Source: Pleionea sediminis
GTDB lineage: Bacteria > Pseudomonadota > Gammaproteobacteria > Enterobacterales > Kangiellaceae
Direction of reading: 5' to 3'
DNA: 64,000 bases
NCBI RefSeq assembly: GCF_007570825.1
Contig: NZ_SUNB01000001.1
Location: 1,054,001-1,118,000, forward strand
In this document: positions 1-10,115 of the stretch, in pieces
How positions within the stretch are numbered: the first letter of the stretch is position 1
Layout of the letters: every line of letters begins with the position of its first letter
The notes under the pieces: generated by a model
Database searches by the model: none
The model's input: only the letters and a program-made list of their open reading frames with translations
Told to the model about the DNA's origin: nothing
Position numbers and translations under genes: made by a program

Positions 1-2843
1 GTTTTAATACGCACACCTTCTTTTCTTTTTTGATTAATGTAATCAACAAGCACAAGAGAATCATTCACTACGACACCAGATAGAGCGAGCATTCCCATGA
101 AACTCAAAATGGTTAGATCCATTCCCATTATCCAATGCCCAATAACCGCGCCAACTAGTCCAAATGGAATGACAGACATAACAATTAACGGCTGGGAATA
201 AGATTTAAATGGAATTGCTAGCAGAACGTAAATAAGAATGGCTAAACCAATAGCTCCCCAAATCAAGTTTTGCGTCGACTCCCTTTGATCGCGTGCTTCT
301 CCCGCTAATTCAAATGTAGTCCCAGGATAAGATGCGACTGTATCGGATAAGAACTCGTTGAGTTCTCGTTGAACCGCAGAAAGGTCGCCATTTTCTTTAT
401 CAAAGTCAGCGCCAACCGTTAATGTTCTCTGCCGATCGATTCTTAATATGCTATTCGGGCTTAAACCTGGCTCAACATCTGCCACTTGCCAAAGAGGAAC
501 CTCTTTATTAGCCCCAACCCTTATCATCATTTGCTCAAGCGTCTCGATAGATTGACGAGCTTCTAACGGATACCGAACCATGACTCGCACTTCTTCACGT
601 CCCCGTTGAACCCGCTGTACTTCAAAACCAAATACTGCTTGTCGCACTTGTCGGGCAACCGTATTTAAATCCAGTCCTAAAAGCCGAGCTTCAGGTTTCA
701 GTTCCAGTTGGAGTTCTTCTTTTCCATCAGACATTGAATCTTCTATATCGGAAACCGCCGAGTATTGCGCAAGTTTGGATTTTAATGCCTCACCTAACTT
801 CTCTAGCGACTCCGTATCACGCCCTTTTAACTCAATATTAATTGGAGGACCACCCCAGCCACCAATTTCGGCTCGATAATTTAATTGCTCAGCGCCAGCA
901 ATTTGGCCCACACCTTTCCGCCACTCGTTAACGATTTCACGAGTTGTTACTTCCAACGTCCTTTTTTCTGGCGGTACCGTATCAATTCGAACTCGACCCG
1001 TCGTTGAGTTTCTTCCACCGCTGATAGAATAAATATTACGAATAACCGATTCTCCAGTATTTGGATCAGTATATTTTTTTCGTAATTTTTTTGCTTCGTC
1101 CGTCATAAAGGCAATAATTCGATCGGTACTTTCAAAAGCAGTTCCTGCTGGCATAACTAAAGTCGCAGTTGCTACTTCACTTTGAACTCTTGGAAAGGGT
1201 ACAAACTTTGTATGGCCACCACCGATCGTTCCGACAATTATGAGGAGACTTGCAAACATCAACATCCAGGTTGCATAGCGCCACCTCATAGCAAGTGCCA
1301 ATATCGGTTGATAAACTCGTTCAATAAAAACTTCTAGGGAATTCGCTATTTTCTGCTGAATTAAAGTTAGCTTGGAACGATCGCCTATTCGTCTTTTTAC
1401 ATGCTTCAGGTGAGCAGGCAATATAAACTTGGACTCGATAAGAGAAAATAACAAAACAGGAACAACGACAAAAGGTATTGCCGTAAACCAACTTCCTCGA
1501 CCGGTTTGAAAAGCTAATGGAAGAAAAGCTGCCACTGTAGTGAGTATGCCAAAAGTAACCGGAACCGCGACTTCTCTCGTACCATTAATCGCAGCGTCCA
1601 AAGGATCATCTCCTCGTTGCAGATGCGCATATACGTTCTCCCCCGTTACAATTGCATCATCAACAACAATACCAAGAACCAAAATAAACGCGAATAAACT
1701 CATCAGGTTCAAAGTAACATCGAAGACCGGCATTAAAAGAAACGCGCCCATAAAACTCATTGGTATGCCCAAGCAAACCCAAAAAGCAACTGCTGGCCGT
1801 AAGAATAAAGCTAAAAGAGTAATTACCAGGAGTGCACCTTGCCAAGCACTCGTTGTAAGAGTTTTTAATCGGGCTTTGATAGGTTCACTTCGGTCTCGCC
1901 AGTAATCAAGTTTCATGCCTTGCGGAATTTGCGATTGCTTTTTGATAATGTAGTCTTTAACGGCTTGCGTTACCTCTATGATACTTTCTTTACCCGTTCG
2001 AAACACTTCAACTTCGACAGCAGGAACGCCATTAAACCGAGTTTTCAGAGGCGTCTCTTCAAAATCATCTCGAATAGTCGCAATATCACCCAACTTAATC
2101 ATGGTTCCATCTTGAGTCGTGATAATCGGAATCCGACTAAACTCTGCCGCTCGATAGGCTTGGCCGCGGCTTCGGATAAAAATTTCACCGCCTTCGGTCT
2201 TCAAATTTCCCGCCGAAACATCACGCGAGTTTTGACGCAAAACAGTCGCTATTTGTTCTAACGTAAGATCATATTTACGAAGGGCCCATTCAGGTATTTC
2301 AATTGAAATTTCAAAGCGTAAAGTATTATCAACTTCCGCTTGCGATACTTCCTTCATGTTCGCAATTTCATCACGAATATCTTCACCCATTCGGCGCAAA
2401 GTTAATGCATCATAATCTCCATACAAGACGACTCCGATAGCATCTCTTCGCCACTGAGGAACTTGCACTAATAAGTTTTCAGCTTCGATCGGAAAATTAT
2501 TGATAGCATCGACTTTTATTTTTACTTCATCCAACATCTCTCGAACATCGTAGCCCTCTTCCACTTCGATAGTTACCGAAGATGCACCTTCGCTACTACG
2601 TGAAGTTAACTGTCGAATACCTTCAATGTCTTGAATCGCTTCTTCGACTTTAATCGTTATTCCCTCTTCAACCTCTTGCGGTGAAGCTCCAGGTAATGAC
2701 ATAGAAACTTGAACACGACGCTGCTCGAACTCAGGAAATAAATCGATAGGAATTTGCGTAAATAAAACGAAAAGCCCTGAAGCCATAACGATAAACAATA
2801 AAATATTGGCAGCGACATCATTTTTGGTAAACCAGGCAATCAT
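1..2843 (-). CDS. RND efflux transporter permease (AcrB/MexF type), 3' end outside window
   Basis: Inner-membrane proton/drug antiporter of the resistance-nodulation-division family. The reverse-strand frame is open from an ATG at 2843 to the left edge, about 947 codons of an expected 1,020-1,050, so the last transmembrane helices lie outside. The protein opens with a membrane segment (MIAWFTKNDVAANILLFIVM), then porter-domain sequence with the family phrase FPEFEQRRVQVSMSLPGASPQEVEE. The TM4 region reads LGIVVDDAIVTGENV, with the paired aspartates of the proton relay, and TM10-11 reads MLALSGVVVNDSLVLVDYIN. The start lies 15 bases after the stop of the adaptor gene, so the two form an operon and one tripartite pump. 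No TolC-type outer-membrane gene is seen here. Substrate is unknown. Family assignment is secure. Confidence 0.93.
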   Translation of the reverse strand, partial: MIAWFTKNDVAANILLFIVMASGLFVLFTQIPIDLFPEFEQRRVQVSMSLPGASPQEVEEGITIKVEEAIQDIEGIRQLTSRSSEGASSVTIEVEEGYDVREMLDEVKIKVDAINNFPIEAENLLVQVPQWRRDAIGVVLYGDYDALTLRRMGEDIRDEIANMKEVSQAEVDNTLRFEISIEIPEWALRKYDLTLEQIATVLRQNSRDVSAGNLKTEGGEIFIRSRGQAYRAAEFSRIPIITTQDGTMIKLGDIATIRDDFEETPLKTRFNGVPAVEVEVFRTGKESIIEVTQAVKDYIIKKQSQIPQGMKLDYWRDRSEPIKARLKTLTTSAWQGALLVITLLALFLRPAVAFWVCLGIPMSFMGAFLLMPVFDVTLNLMSLFAFILVLGIVVDDAIVTGENVYAHLQRGDDPLDAAINGTREVAVPVTFGILTTVAAFLPLAFQTGRGSWFTAIPFVVVPVLLFSLIESKFILPAHLKHVKRRIGDRSKLTLIQQKIANSLEVFIERVYQPILALAMRWRYATWMLMFASLLIIVGTIGGGHTKFVPFPRVQSEVATATLVMPAGTAFESTDRIIAFMTDEAKKLRKKYTDPNTGESVIRNIYSISGGRNSTTGRVRIDTVPPEKRTLEVTTREIVNEWRKGVGQIAGAEQLNYRAEIGGWGGPPINIELKGRDTESLEKLGEALKSKLAQYSAVSDIEDSMSDGKEELQLELKPEARLLGLDLNTVARQVRQAVFGFEVQRVQRGREEVRVMVRYPLEARQSIETLEQMMIRVGANKEVPLWQVADVEPGLSPNSILRIDRQRTLTVGADFDKENGDLSAVQRELNEFLSDTVASYPGTTFELAGEARDQRESTQNLIWGAIGLAILIYVLLAIPFKSYSQPLIVMSVIPFGLVGAVIGHWIMGMDLTILSFMGMLALSGVVVNDSLVLVDYINQKRKEGVRIK

Positions 2844-2858
2844 ATAGTCTCTCCCAGT

Positions 2859-4208
2859 CTAATTATTCGCGCTAGCATTAGCTGTTGGGCTACCGTCACT
2901 CTGCTTTGAGTTGCCATCTTTACTTTTTGCTAATTTACTTGCGTCAGTTTCTTCCGATTGTTTATCAATAGATTTGACGCGAGTTCCATCCGGTAGGTTG
3001 GCGGTTGGAGTCAAAACCAATACATCAGAAGCTTGTATTGTCGATTGTTCAATATTCGAAATGAGCGGATCTCGTCTCGAATTAGAATCTAAATAGGCAG
3101 CAGCAGGAACAACAACAGAAGTCGCGTCTGTCCACAAAGGAAACACCTTTCGTTTTTTTAACACACCTTCTTGAGCAATACTCACAAAATAATCTTGCGA
3201 TACCGCTCTTCGAGGAATAACAAAAACATTCGATAAATTACGGCCTTCTATGCTTGCTCTCAAAAATTGACCAATTCTCACCGCGGGTCGTTTTTGAGTG
3301 TCTTGAAATGGCTCATCGATACGAGCAACGACATACAACATACGAGTTGCTGAATCAAAAGCGCCCTCACTTCGAACCACCTCACCTTCCCACTGATAGG
3401 TTCTAGAGCCCAATTCACCCTCAAAAATTACTCGAGGACCGTCCGACATTTCTTCCCCAGCATCAGGAACAACCAAGTGATCCAAGTCAGCAATTTTAAC
3501 TGGCAGTCTTACTTCTATAGCGTCTGTTGAATAAATTTCAGCAATTGACTGTGATGGCGAGATAACTTGGCCAATATCCACTGATTGACGAAGAACTTTT
3601 CCGTCGAATGGAGCACGAACTTTAGTGCGCTCCAAATTGAGACTTGCTTTTGCTAATCTGGCCTTCGCCGCATCCAATGCTGCCTTAGCCGCTGCCACCT
3701 GAGGTTCACGCAGAGCCAAAGACTTGGCGGCCTTCCCTTGAGGTCTAATATTCCATTCTTTTTCAGCTAATTCTGCTTGCGCAAGCTCTTGCAAGTACTT
3801 GACCTCGGCATCAGCGACGGATGATGCAGCAATGTCGACTTCGATACGAAAATCGCGGTCATCTATTTCGACCAACACATCACCTTCCTTAAACGAAGAA
3901 CCCGCCCGTATTTTTGGTGATACGTTAATAACTCGCCCACTGACATCTGCAACCAACTGAGTTCGAGTCAAGGACTCAGCGGTTCCATACGAATCTATCC
4001 AAACTTGATAATCTTGCGGTGCTAAAGCCCGAGTTTCAACGGCAACACTAGGAGCCGGCCGATCACCCCTTTTTCTGCCCTCAGGTTTACTCGAAACCAT
4101 GTTAAAAAATATAACAATGGCAACCAGTAAAATTAGACAGGTAACAATAAAGTGAACTCCCCATGGCGCACGCTTTTGATACTCTGGTTGGTTTTCTGAC
4201 TCTAGCAT
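2859..4208 (-). CDS. RND efflux periplasmic adaptor subunit (HlyD/MFP family)
   Basis: Membrane fusion protein linking the RND permease downstream to an outer-membrane channel. From the ATG at 4208 it has 449 residues: a short cytoplasmic tail, one N-terminal anchor (VHFIVTCLILLVAIVIFF), then a split biotinyl-lipoyl-like domain (SGRVINVSPKIRAGSSFKEGDVLVEID and later RAPFDGKVLRQSVDIGQVIS) around an alpha-helical hairpin rich in Ala, Lys and Glu. A beta-barrel follows, then a Ser/Lys/Asp-rich tail. The frame is open to an ATG at 4283, but that adds a 25-residue leader unlike the family. The ATG at 4208 has AGAGA upstream, so I prefer it. Known adaptors are 370-480 residues. The tail after about residue 420 is low complexity. 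Confidence 0.9.
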   Translation of the reverse strand: MLESENQPEYQKRAPWGVHFIVTCLILLVAIVIFFNMVSSKPEGRKRGDRPAPSVAVETRALAPQDYQVWIDSYGTAESLTRTQLVADVSGRVINVSPKIRAGSSFKEGDVLVEIDDRDFRIEVDIAASSVADAEVKYLQELAQAELAEKEWNIRPQGKAAKSLALREPQVAAAKAALDAAKARLAKASLNLERTKVRAPFDGKVLRQSVDIGQVISPSQSIAEIYSTDAIEVRLPVKIADLDHLVVPDAGEEMSDGPRVIFEGELGSRTYQWEGEVVRSEGAFDSATRMLYVVARIDEPFQDTQKRPAVRIGQFLRASIEGRNLSNVFVIPRRAVSQDYFVSIAQEGVLKKRKVFPLWTDATSVVVPAAAYLDSNSRRDPLISNIEQSTIQASDVLVLTPTANLPDGTRVKSIDKQSEETDASKLAKSKDGNSKQSDGSPTANASANN

Positions 4209-4437
4209 ACTACGGTCTCTAGGCATTAAAAGGCTAAGAATAATAGAAAGTTGCGATTGATTGCAGTCCGTTTTACATTTCATTACAAACTTGACATTAA
4301 AACCAAAAACAAGATTGAATCGGCCTGCAATATGCCGTAAACTTCGGCCTCGCTTAATTTGGGTTGTACGGTTAAGTCGTCCTTTCAGAGCTTAATGGTT
4401 CAAATACCCAACTTTAAAAGCGACATAGAGTAAAAAT

Positions 4438-4514
4438 GGGCCCTTAGCTCAGCTGGTTAGAGCACCCGACTCATAATCGGTAGGTCCACAGTTCAAGTCT
4501 GTGAGGGCCCACCA
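4438..4514 (+). tRNA. ileX: tRNA-Ile2 (anticodon CAU, lysidine type)
   Basis: A 77-nt cloverleaf with encoded CCA. The 7-bp acceptor stem is GGGCCCT/AGGGCCC, the D arm AGCTC...GAGC, the anticodon loop CTCATAA and the T loop TTCAAGT. CAU could mean Met, fMet or Ile2. The acceptor pairs C4-G69, C5-G68 and C6-G67, discriminator A73 and overall likeness to E. coli ileX match the TilS identity elements known for tRNA-Ile2, whereas E. coli elongator tRNA-Met has GGCUACG at this end. The gene therefore most likely reads AUA after lysidine modification of C34. Met identity is the alternative. Confidence 0.85.
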
Positions 4515-4835
4515 TTTTTACACTCTCGAACATAAAGAACAAAGCACCCGACTCGCTCTCTACAACCCGTGCTGCCAATCCACAGCTTCAGTCTTTATAG
4601 ACTCCAGTTTTAGCCTGCATCGCTAAAATAAATCACGCTCGACTTAAAATTGAACACACATTTCTAGTATCAGGTAACAAAAGTCGGATAGCCGCAGCCA
4701 ATTTCGCAAGATCCACTATACAAAGCTTAGACGAATCAGAGTTATCATTTTAGATATAACCCGCCTTTTATTTGTTCTCATGCCTTATTGAACCTACAAT
4801 TAACTAGCTGGCAAAAAACAAGTTATGACAACTAA
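4515..4835. other. intergenic region after the tRNA
   Basis: No gene is visible in 321 bases. At 4543-4554 the 12 bases AGCACCCGACTC repeat the D/anticodon region of the tRNA just upstream (4461-4472). This could be a remnant of a tandem tRNA duplicate or chance. No terminator hairpin with a T-run was seen. The 3' part must hold the promoter of the diguanylate cyclase gene, but no clear -35/-10 pair stands out. Confidence 0.4.
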
Positions 4836-7800
4836 ATGCGGATTTTATTGTTTAAAATCATAAAGATAGCCTTAATTGCTTTAATATCTACTCAGACCAT
4901 CGCTCTCGATCCGAACAAAGATTTCGATCAGTATGTTCTTGATGCCTGGTCAATAGAGAAGGGCCTGCCTCAAATTACCGTCCATGCCATTACGCAAGAC
5001 GAAAGTAATTATCTCTGGGTGGGTACTCAAGCGGGTCTTGCGCGATTCGACGGAGTCCGATTTAGAACTTTTAGTGCCGACAATACACCTGAAATACATG
5101 GCAATTTCATTCAGTCCTTATTTACCGACTCCAAAGGGCGCGTTTGGATAGGGAGCTACAAAGGTCTCACCATGTATTACCGCGGCGAGTTTACAAAAAT
5201 TATCGCCGCAGAAAACGCTGGAGTTCAATTAAATATAAACGACGTGTCGGAAGATCCTGTCGGCAATATTTGGATTACTTCCAAAGAAGGAACCTATCAA
5301 CTCGTTGACGGCAAATTACACCGCTACGAAATGATTCCAGAATCGTCTTATTCGGTTACCAGTACTCGCTCAGCACTCTACATCGGCACCGTAGGAAAAG
5401 TGTGGAAAATAAAAAATAATAAAACTCAATCGCTGCTTTTACCTCAAGGCTACCAAGACTCAATTATCAATCATGCTATCGTCTTCGATAAAAATGTTTG
5501 GTTGGGTACCAATAAAGGATTGCTCGTTTTAGAGACAGACTCTAACGTCATAACAGAATTTAAAACATCATCGCCTCTGTACCAATACCCGATAGATTCC
5601 CTGGGTATGGACTCTGACAATAACTTGTGGATTGGAACAATAATAGGGCTCTTTCGAATTCGAGACGGTGCAGTAGTGGAACATTCGCCAAATGATAATC
5701 CTCATAACTTTCAACAAATTTTAGCCTTCCATGAAGATCACGAGAAAAACCTATGGTTCGGCAGTCACAGAGACGGTCTCGCTAGGGTTTGGAATGGACG
5801 AACATTACGTTACAGCGTTGAGGATGGTCTTGGAGAGCCATTGGTCTGGAGTATTATTCCGAGTGAACAGCGTGATGCCGTTTGGACTGGAACAAATCGA
5901 GGCTTATTCATATTAGAAAATGGTAAGTTTAAACAAGTCCTTACTTCTGACCAGTTATCTCATCCAACCGCCTATACCATGTTAGAGGAGGAGGAGCAGT
6001 TATGGGTAGGTACTCGAAAAGGATTAAATCGTATCGCCAACGGTAAAGTTTTGAATGTTCCGCACAGCGATAAACTTTCCTCAATGCAGATCAACAGTAT
6101 TATCAGAGATCGCAATCAGCAACTTTGGCTTGGTACTTCCGATGGCTTATTCAAATACTCAAAAGAAGAACTCAAACCAATCAAAACGGATGACAATAAA
6201 TCGGTATTTATCCGTCCCATTCTAGAATTGAATGACGGACGAATTTGGGCGGGAACTCAAAAAGGATTGTATGAAATCACCAATGACTCTTTATCACCCG
6301 TTGGTTTGGAGCAAGGTCTTAATCAAGATATTGATGTATCTGGAATTTACCAATTTGATGACAACAGTGTGGTTATTTCAACGATAAGTAAAGGGCTGTT
6401 TTTTTTATACAACCAACAGTGGCATCACTTTACCGAAGACGAAGGCTTGCCCGTTAACGAAAGTTTTACTGTATTGGCTGACGACAGAGATCACTTGTGG
6501 GTTAGCGGATTTAAGGGCTTGTATCAAGTACCAGTAACCCACTTAATTGACTATATGAATGGTAAGCGTGACTCCATTTTTGCATATATGCTATTGAGCG
6601 AGAGTGGCGGAATTATTGGCAGTCAAAAAGCCTATTGCTGCAATGGTGCAGGCAACTCGAAGGGATTTTTTAGAGATGATAAACTTTGGTATCCAACGCG
6701 GGACGGTGTAGTGATGCTCGATACAAGAGACATTCAACTTAACCGCTCTTTACCGCAAGTAATCATTGAGCGATTTTTCTATGGTGATGAATGGCAATCT
6801 GTTCATTCAAAAAGTCGCTTTATCCTGACGCAAGATGAGAGAGATGTTGCTTTTGATTTTACCGCATTGAGTTTTCGTGACCCGAAAAGTGTCCAGTTCA
6901 GGTATCGGTTAGTAGGTTATCAAGACGAATGGCGAGATCTCGACAGTCACTCTCAACGACGAGTGAACTATACAAACCTTCCACCGGGTAATTATTCATT
7001 TCATGTAAAAGCTTCGAATAATGCTGGCCTTTGGAATCCAAAAGCGGCTGAGATCAATTTTACCATTAAGCCATTCTTTTATGAGTCAACCTGGTTCTAT
7101 ATTATTTGCTTGATTGCTTCTGCGGCTCTGGTTACGGCATGGCATAAACTACGACTTCGTTCGTTAGAGTTAAAGAAAAAAGAACTTGAAGGAAAAATTC
7201 GAGAACACACTCAGCAGTTGGAAATTTCAAATAGAAAGTTACATGATGCTGTGCAGGCGCTTCAAGAAACCAGCCAAACCGATCAGCTCTCGGGATTAAA
7301 AAATAGAAGATACTTGAGCAATCAATTGCCTGCAGATTTGGCCAACTTTGAACGCGAAATTGACTCACATCACAATGGGCACTCAATGATCTTTGCCTTG
7401 GCGGATATCGATCACTTTAAACAAATTAATGATCAACATGGCCATAAAGCAGGTGACACAATAATCAAAAGATTTTCACAAATTATTCGCGATCACATTA
7501 GAGAAGGTGATTATGCGGTACGTTGGGGCGGCGAAGAATTTATAATTGTATTTCGTCCCATGCCACCGAATGTCGTTCCTATAATAATTGATCGACTAAG
7601 AAAAACGATTGAAGAAGCCGAATTCTATATTGCACGAGACAAGAGTCTTAAAATCACTTGCTCAATTGGCTATGCAGAGTACCCATTTTTTAAAAGCGAT
7701 ATCCATCGCCTTAGCTGGGAACACACTGTCGAAATTGCAGATCATGCACTCTATTCAGTAAAAGAAAATGGAAGAAATGGTTGGGCCTGTATAAAGCCCA

Positions 7801-7919
7801 CAGAAAACACGCCGGTTAGTAAAGATATTTTATTCACTATTAAAAACAAATTAACGGAAGAAGTTGACTCTGGACGACTAAAAATAGAAGCCAGTTACCT
7901 TTCTAAAAATAGCGAGTGA
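4836..7919 (+). CDS. Reg_prop/Y_Y_Y sensor diguanylate cyclase
   Basis: A 1,027-residue receptor that probably makes cyclic-di-GMP in response to an extracytoplasmic signal. An N-terminal signal peptide (residues 1-23) is followed by about 600 residues of repeated two-component-regulator propeller blades, seen as many copies of the type LWVGTQAGLARF, NIWITSKEG, LWIGTIIGLFR. A Y_Y_Y domain follows (FRYRLVGYQDEW ... YTNLPPGNYSFHVKASN). Then come one membrane helix (FYIICLIASAALVTAWHKL), a coiled coil and a GGDEF domain. The active-site motif is GGEEF at residues 898-902, and the product-inhibition I-site RxxD (REGD) lies at 889-892, five residues upstream, so an active, feedback-inhibited enzyme is expected. 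It has no histidine kinase module. The gene is monocistronic and converges on the rhomboid gene. Confidence 0.93.
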   Translation: MRILLFKIIKIALIALISTQTIALDPNKDFDQYVLDAWSIEKGLPQITVHAITQDESNYLWVGTQAGLARFDGVRFRTFSADNTPEIHGNFIQSLFTDSKGRVWIGSYKGLTMYYRGEFTKIIAAENAGVQLNINDVSEDPVGNIWITSKEGTYQLVDGKLHRYEMIPESSYSVTSTRSALYIGTVGKVWKIKNNKTQSLLLPQGYQDSIINHAIVFDKNVWLGTNKGLLVLETDSNVITEFKTSSPLYQYPIDSLGMDSDNNLWIGTIIGLFRIRDGAVVEHSPNDNPHNFQQILAFHEDHEKNLWFGSHRDGLARVWNGRTLRYSVEDGLGEPLVWSIIPSEQRDAVWTGTNRGLFILENGKFKQVLTSDQLSHPTAYTMLEEEEQLWVGTRKGLNRIANGKVLNVPHSDKLSSMQINSIIRDRNQQLWLGTSDGLFKYSKEELKPIKTDDNKSVFIRPILELNDGRIWAGTQKGLYEITNDSLSPVGLEQGLNQDIDVSGIYQFDDNSVVISTISKGLFFLYNQQWHHFTEDEGLPVNESFTVLADDRDHLWVSGFKGLYQVPVTHLIDYMNGKRDSIFAYMLLSESGGIIGSQKAYCCNGAGNSKGFFRDDKLWYPTRDGVVMLDTRDIQLNRSLPQVIIERFFYGDEWQSVHSKSRFILTQDERDVAFDFTALSFRDPKSVQFRYRLVGYQDEWRDLDSHSQRRVNYTNLPPGNYSFHVKASNNAGLWNPKAAEINFTIKPFFYESTWFYIICLIASAALVTAWHKLRLRSLELKKKELEGKIREHTQQLEISNRKLHDAVQALQETSQTDQLSGLKNRRYLSNQLPADLANFEREIDSHHNGHSMIFALADIDHFKQINDQHGHKAGDTIIKRFSQIIRDHIREGDYAVRWGGEEFIIVFRPMPPNVVPIIIDRLRKTIEEAEFYIARDKSLKITCSIGYAEYPFFKSDIHRLSWEHTVEIADHALYSVKENGRNGWACIKPTENTPVSKDILFTIKNKLTEEVDSGRLKIEASYLSKNSE

Positions 7920-7940
7920 TTTTTTAGACATTTTAATTTA

Positions 7941-8654
7941 TCAATGAATGTTTTTAAATTTACTGTCCTTCTCTTCGAGCTCTATAATATCGACAACTGG
8001 CTCTTTTAGAGCTTCCTCGTCTGCAGCATATTCACCTGGCTCATAAAATTCAGGCTCGCTTTCTTCGAGCTCCCAATCATAAACTTTACGCAGTGGTTTT
8101 GGATCAATGTTTCGGAATAGAAACGCCGAGATAACACCACCGATCCCACCAAACAAATGGCTCTCAAAGGAAATTGAAGGATCCCACGGCAACACGCCAA
8201 GCATCATGCTTCCATGCATAAAAACGGCAATAAACATTAAAGCGATCGAGCGTTTGTCTCGCCGGAATACGGCCGCAAAAAATAAGAAATAAAATACGCC
8301 ATGGGTCAATCCACTTGCTCCGATGTGATAACTTTCTCGACCAAATATCCAAACTCCAACACCAGAAACAATCCAGATAATAACTAAAGTTAAATACCGA
8401 CTTTTTGGATAACCGTAATTTAACGCAGCACCTAATACTAAAACAGATGCAGAGTTCACAGCTAAGTGTTCCCAAGAACTGTGAATCAGAGGACTAAAAA
8501 TAACACCTATCAGGCCAGAAAGCTCTCCAGGATTGACTCCCAGAGGACTTAAAGAGAGATTAAAAATATGCTTCGCTGACTCGATTACCCAAAGCAAGGA
8601 GAGGAAAGTTATTATCAATCCCAAATTTAAATTGGTTTGGTTTGTATTTTTCAT
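7941..8654 (-). CDS. rhomboid family intramembrane serine protease
   Basis: A 237-residue polytopic membrane protease of the GlpG/rhomboid fold. Visible signatures are the H63-x3-N67 motif in TM2 (WEHLAVN), the catalytic serine S114 in GASG, and the catalytic histidine H166 in SHLFGGIGG. About six hydrophobic helices are followed by an acidic cytoplasmic tail (residues 195-237, rich in Glu). It lacks the N-terminal cytoplasmic domain of E. coli GlpG. The gene converges with the diguanylate cyclase gene, 21 bases apart. A GlyGly-CTERM substrate-type protein is encoded at 12954-14981, so a rhombosortase-like role is conceivable. Sequence alone does not separate that from a general rhomboid. Confidence 0.9.
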   Translation of the reverse strand: MKNTNQTNLNLGLIITFLSLLWVIESAKHIFNLSLSPLGVNPGELSGLIGVIFSPLIHSSWEHLAVNSASVLVLGAALNYGYPKSRYLTLVIIWIVSGVGVWIFGRESYHIGASGLTHGVFYFLFFAAVFRRDKRSIALMFIAVFMHGSMMLGVLPWDPSISFESHLFGGIGGVISAFLFRNIDPKPLRKVYDWELEESEPEFYEPGEYAADEEALKEPVVDIIELEEKDSKFKNIH

Positions 8655-8810
8655 GATAGATATGATGGGGGCAGAGTTTTACTTTTAAAGTCCTGGCGAA
8701 TAATAAACGAGAGCCGGCTAATGAATATGCCTTGCTATTCACCACAAAACGTTCTGTATGAAGGAGATTTGTGACTAGAAAGAGATACCATCTGGCAACC
8801 TATCAGTAAA

Positions 8811-8840
8811 AAACAAAAAAGCCCGGACTTGAGCCGGGCT
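8811..8840 (-). terminator. rho-independent terminator of proBA
   Basis: On the reverse strand a 7-bp stem AGCCCGG/CCGGGCT (8834-8840 with 8820-8826) with a 7-nt loop is followed at once by a T-run. It lies 27 bases after the proA stop. This is a textbook intrinsic terminator. Confidence 0.88.
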
Positions 8841-8867
8841 TCGCACATGCAGAGCTTCTAACAAAGA

Positions 8868-10115
8868 TTAGTTTCGAACTTCTCCGTGGCCAGTAACCAC
8901 AAACTTTTCAGTCGTTAACGACTCCAGTCCCATTGGACCATAAGCATGAAGCTTGGTAGTCGCGATTCCAATTTCTGCCCCAAGTCCTAGCTGACCACCG
9001 TCAGAAAAGCGAGATGACGCATTTGCCATTACGACCGAAGCATCAACACTACGCTGGAACAGATCGGCTTTTTCTTGATTCTTCGTACAAATCACTTCAG
9101 TATGCTTACTACCAAACTGATCAATATGAGCAATAGCATGATCAAAGTCGTCGACAACTCTAACCGCAATTTCGAGACTTAAATACTCTTCGCCGAACTC
9201 ATCATCTTTAAGCTCTGTTGCATTATCAAAATATTTAATCGAATTTTTGCAAGCATTAATCTTAACGCCTTTATCAGCTGCCATTTGTGCAACTTTCGGT
9301 AAAAATTCATCGGCAACTTCAGAGTGAACCAACAAACACTCAAGTGCATTACAAACGCCTGTTCGCTGTGTTTTCCCATTTTCTAAAAGATTATAAGCCA
9401 TACCTAAATCGGCTTCATTATCCACGTAAAGATGGCATACGCCTTTGAAATGTTGGATAACCGGAATCTTACTATTTTCGGTTACAAAATGGATTAAACC
9501 TTCTCCACCTCGTGGAATAACCAAGTCAATCAGTTGATCTTGTTGAATCAAGTCCATCATCAGTCCTCGGTCGGGATCGGGAATAACCGTCACGGCGGCT
9601 TTCGGTAATCCTTCGGACTCGAGAGCATTTTGCAGTACATTGGCTATGGCTAAACTAGTATCTAAAGCTTCTTTTCCGCCACGCAAGATAACAGCATTGC
9701 CGGACTTAAAGCATAGTGCAGAAGCGTCAGCAGTCACATTAGGACGTGCTTCATAAATCATACAAATAACGCCTAAAGGAACACGTACTTTTTTAACATC
9801 AATACCACTGGGAGGCGTACCAAGACTTCGACTCATCCCGACAGGATCTTCGAGTTCTATAATCTCACGAATGCCATTCACCATATCCATGACACGGGAT
9901 TCGTCTAAGGTCAGTCTATCAACCATTGCAGAATCCAAACCATTGTCGCTCGCACGAGCCACTTCTTCAGCATTAACTTTTAAAATTTCTGCACGGTGCT
10001 CTGATAATGCATCGGCCATTTTTGCTAATGCCTTGTTCTTCTGGTCTGTGCTCAAAAGTGAAATTTTCTTCGCCGCATCTGCGGCTTGCTTTGCTAACAA
10101 GCTAATGTCTGTCAT
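8868..10115 (-). CDS. proA: glutamate-5-semialdehyde dehydrogenase (gamma-glutamyl phosphate reductase)
   Basis: Second step of proline synthesis: NADPH-dependent reduction of gamma-glutamyl phosphate to glutamate-5-semialdehyde in the cytoplasm. The 415 residues match the family length of about 417. Family stretches include VPLGVICMIYEARPNVTADA, the catalytic-cysteine region GKTQRTGVCNALECLLVH and the C-terminal RFSDGGQLGLGAEIGIATTKLHA. The ATG overlaps the proB stop by four bases (ATGA), so translation is coupled. An intrinsic terminator follows at 8811-8840. Confidence 0.97.
   Translation of the reverse strand: MTDISLLAKQAADAAKKISLLSTDQKNKALAKMADALSEHRAEILKVNAEEVARASDNGLDSAMVDRLTLDESRVMDMVNGIREIIELEDPVGMSRSLGTPPSGIDVKKVRVPLGVICMIYEARPNVTADASALCFKSGNAVILRGGKEALDTSLAIANVLQNALESEGLPKAAVTVIPDPDRGLMMDLIQQDQLIDLVIPRGGEGLIHFVTENSKIPVIQHFKGVCHLYVDNEADLGMAYNLLENGKTQRTGVCNALECLLVHSEVADEFLPKVAQMAADKGVKINACKNSIKYFDNATELKDDEFGEEYLSLEIAVRVVDDFDHAIAHIDQFGSKHTEVICTKNQEKADLFQRSVDASVVMANASSRFSDGGQLGLGAEIGIATTKLHAYGPMGLESLTTEKFVVTGHGEVRN

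Noticed and set aside
1540-1905. 121-codon forward frame, and another at 1920-2261
   Set aside because: Antisense to the RND permease, whose protein is fully conserved in the other strand.
4543-4554. second tRNA after tRNA-Ile2
   Set aside because: Only 12 bases repeat; no arms or acceptor stem can be built.
8560-8745. 61-codon reverse frame upstream of the rhomboid gene
   Set aside because: Overlaps the rhomboid start in another frame; no support.
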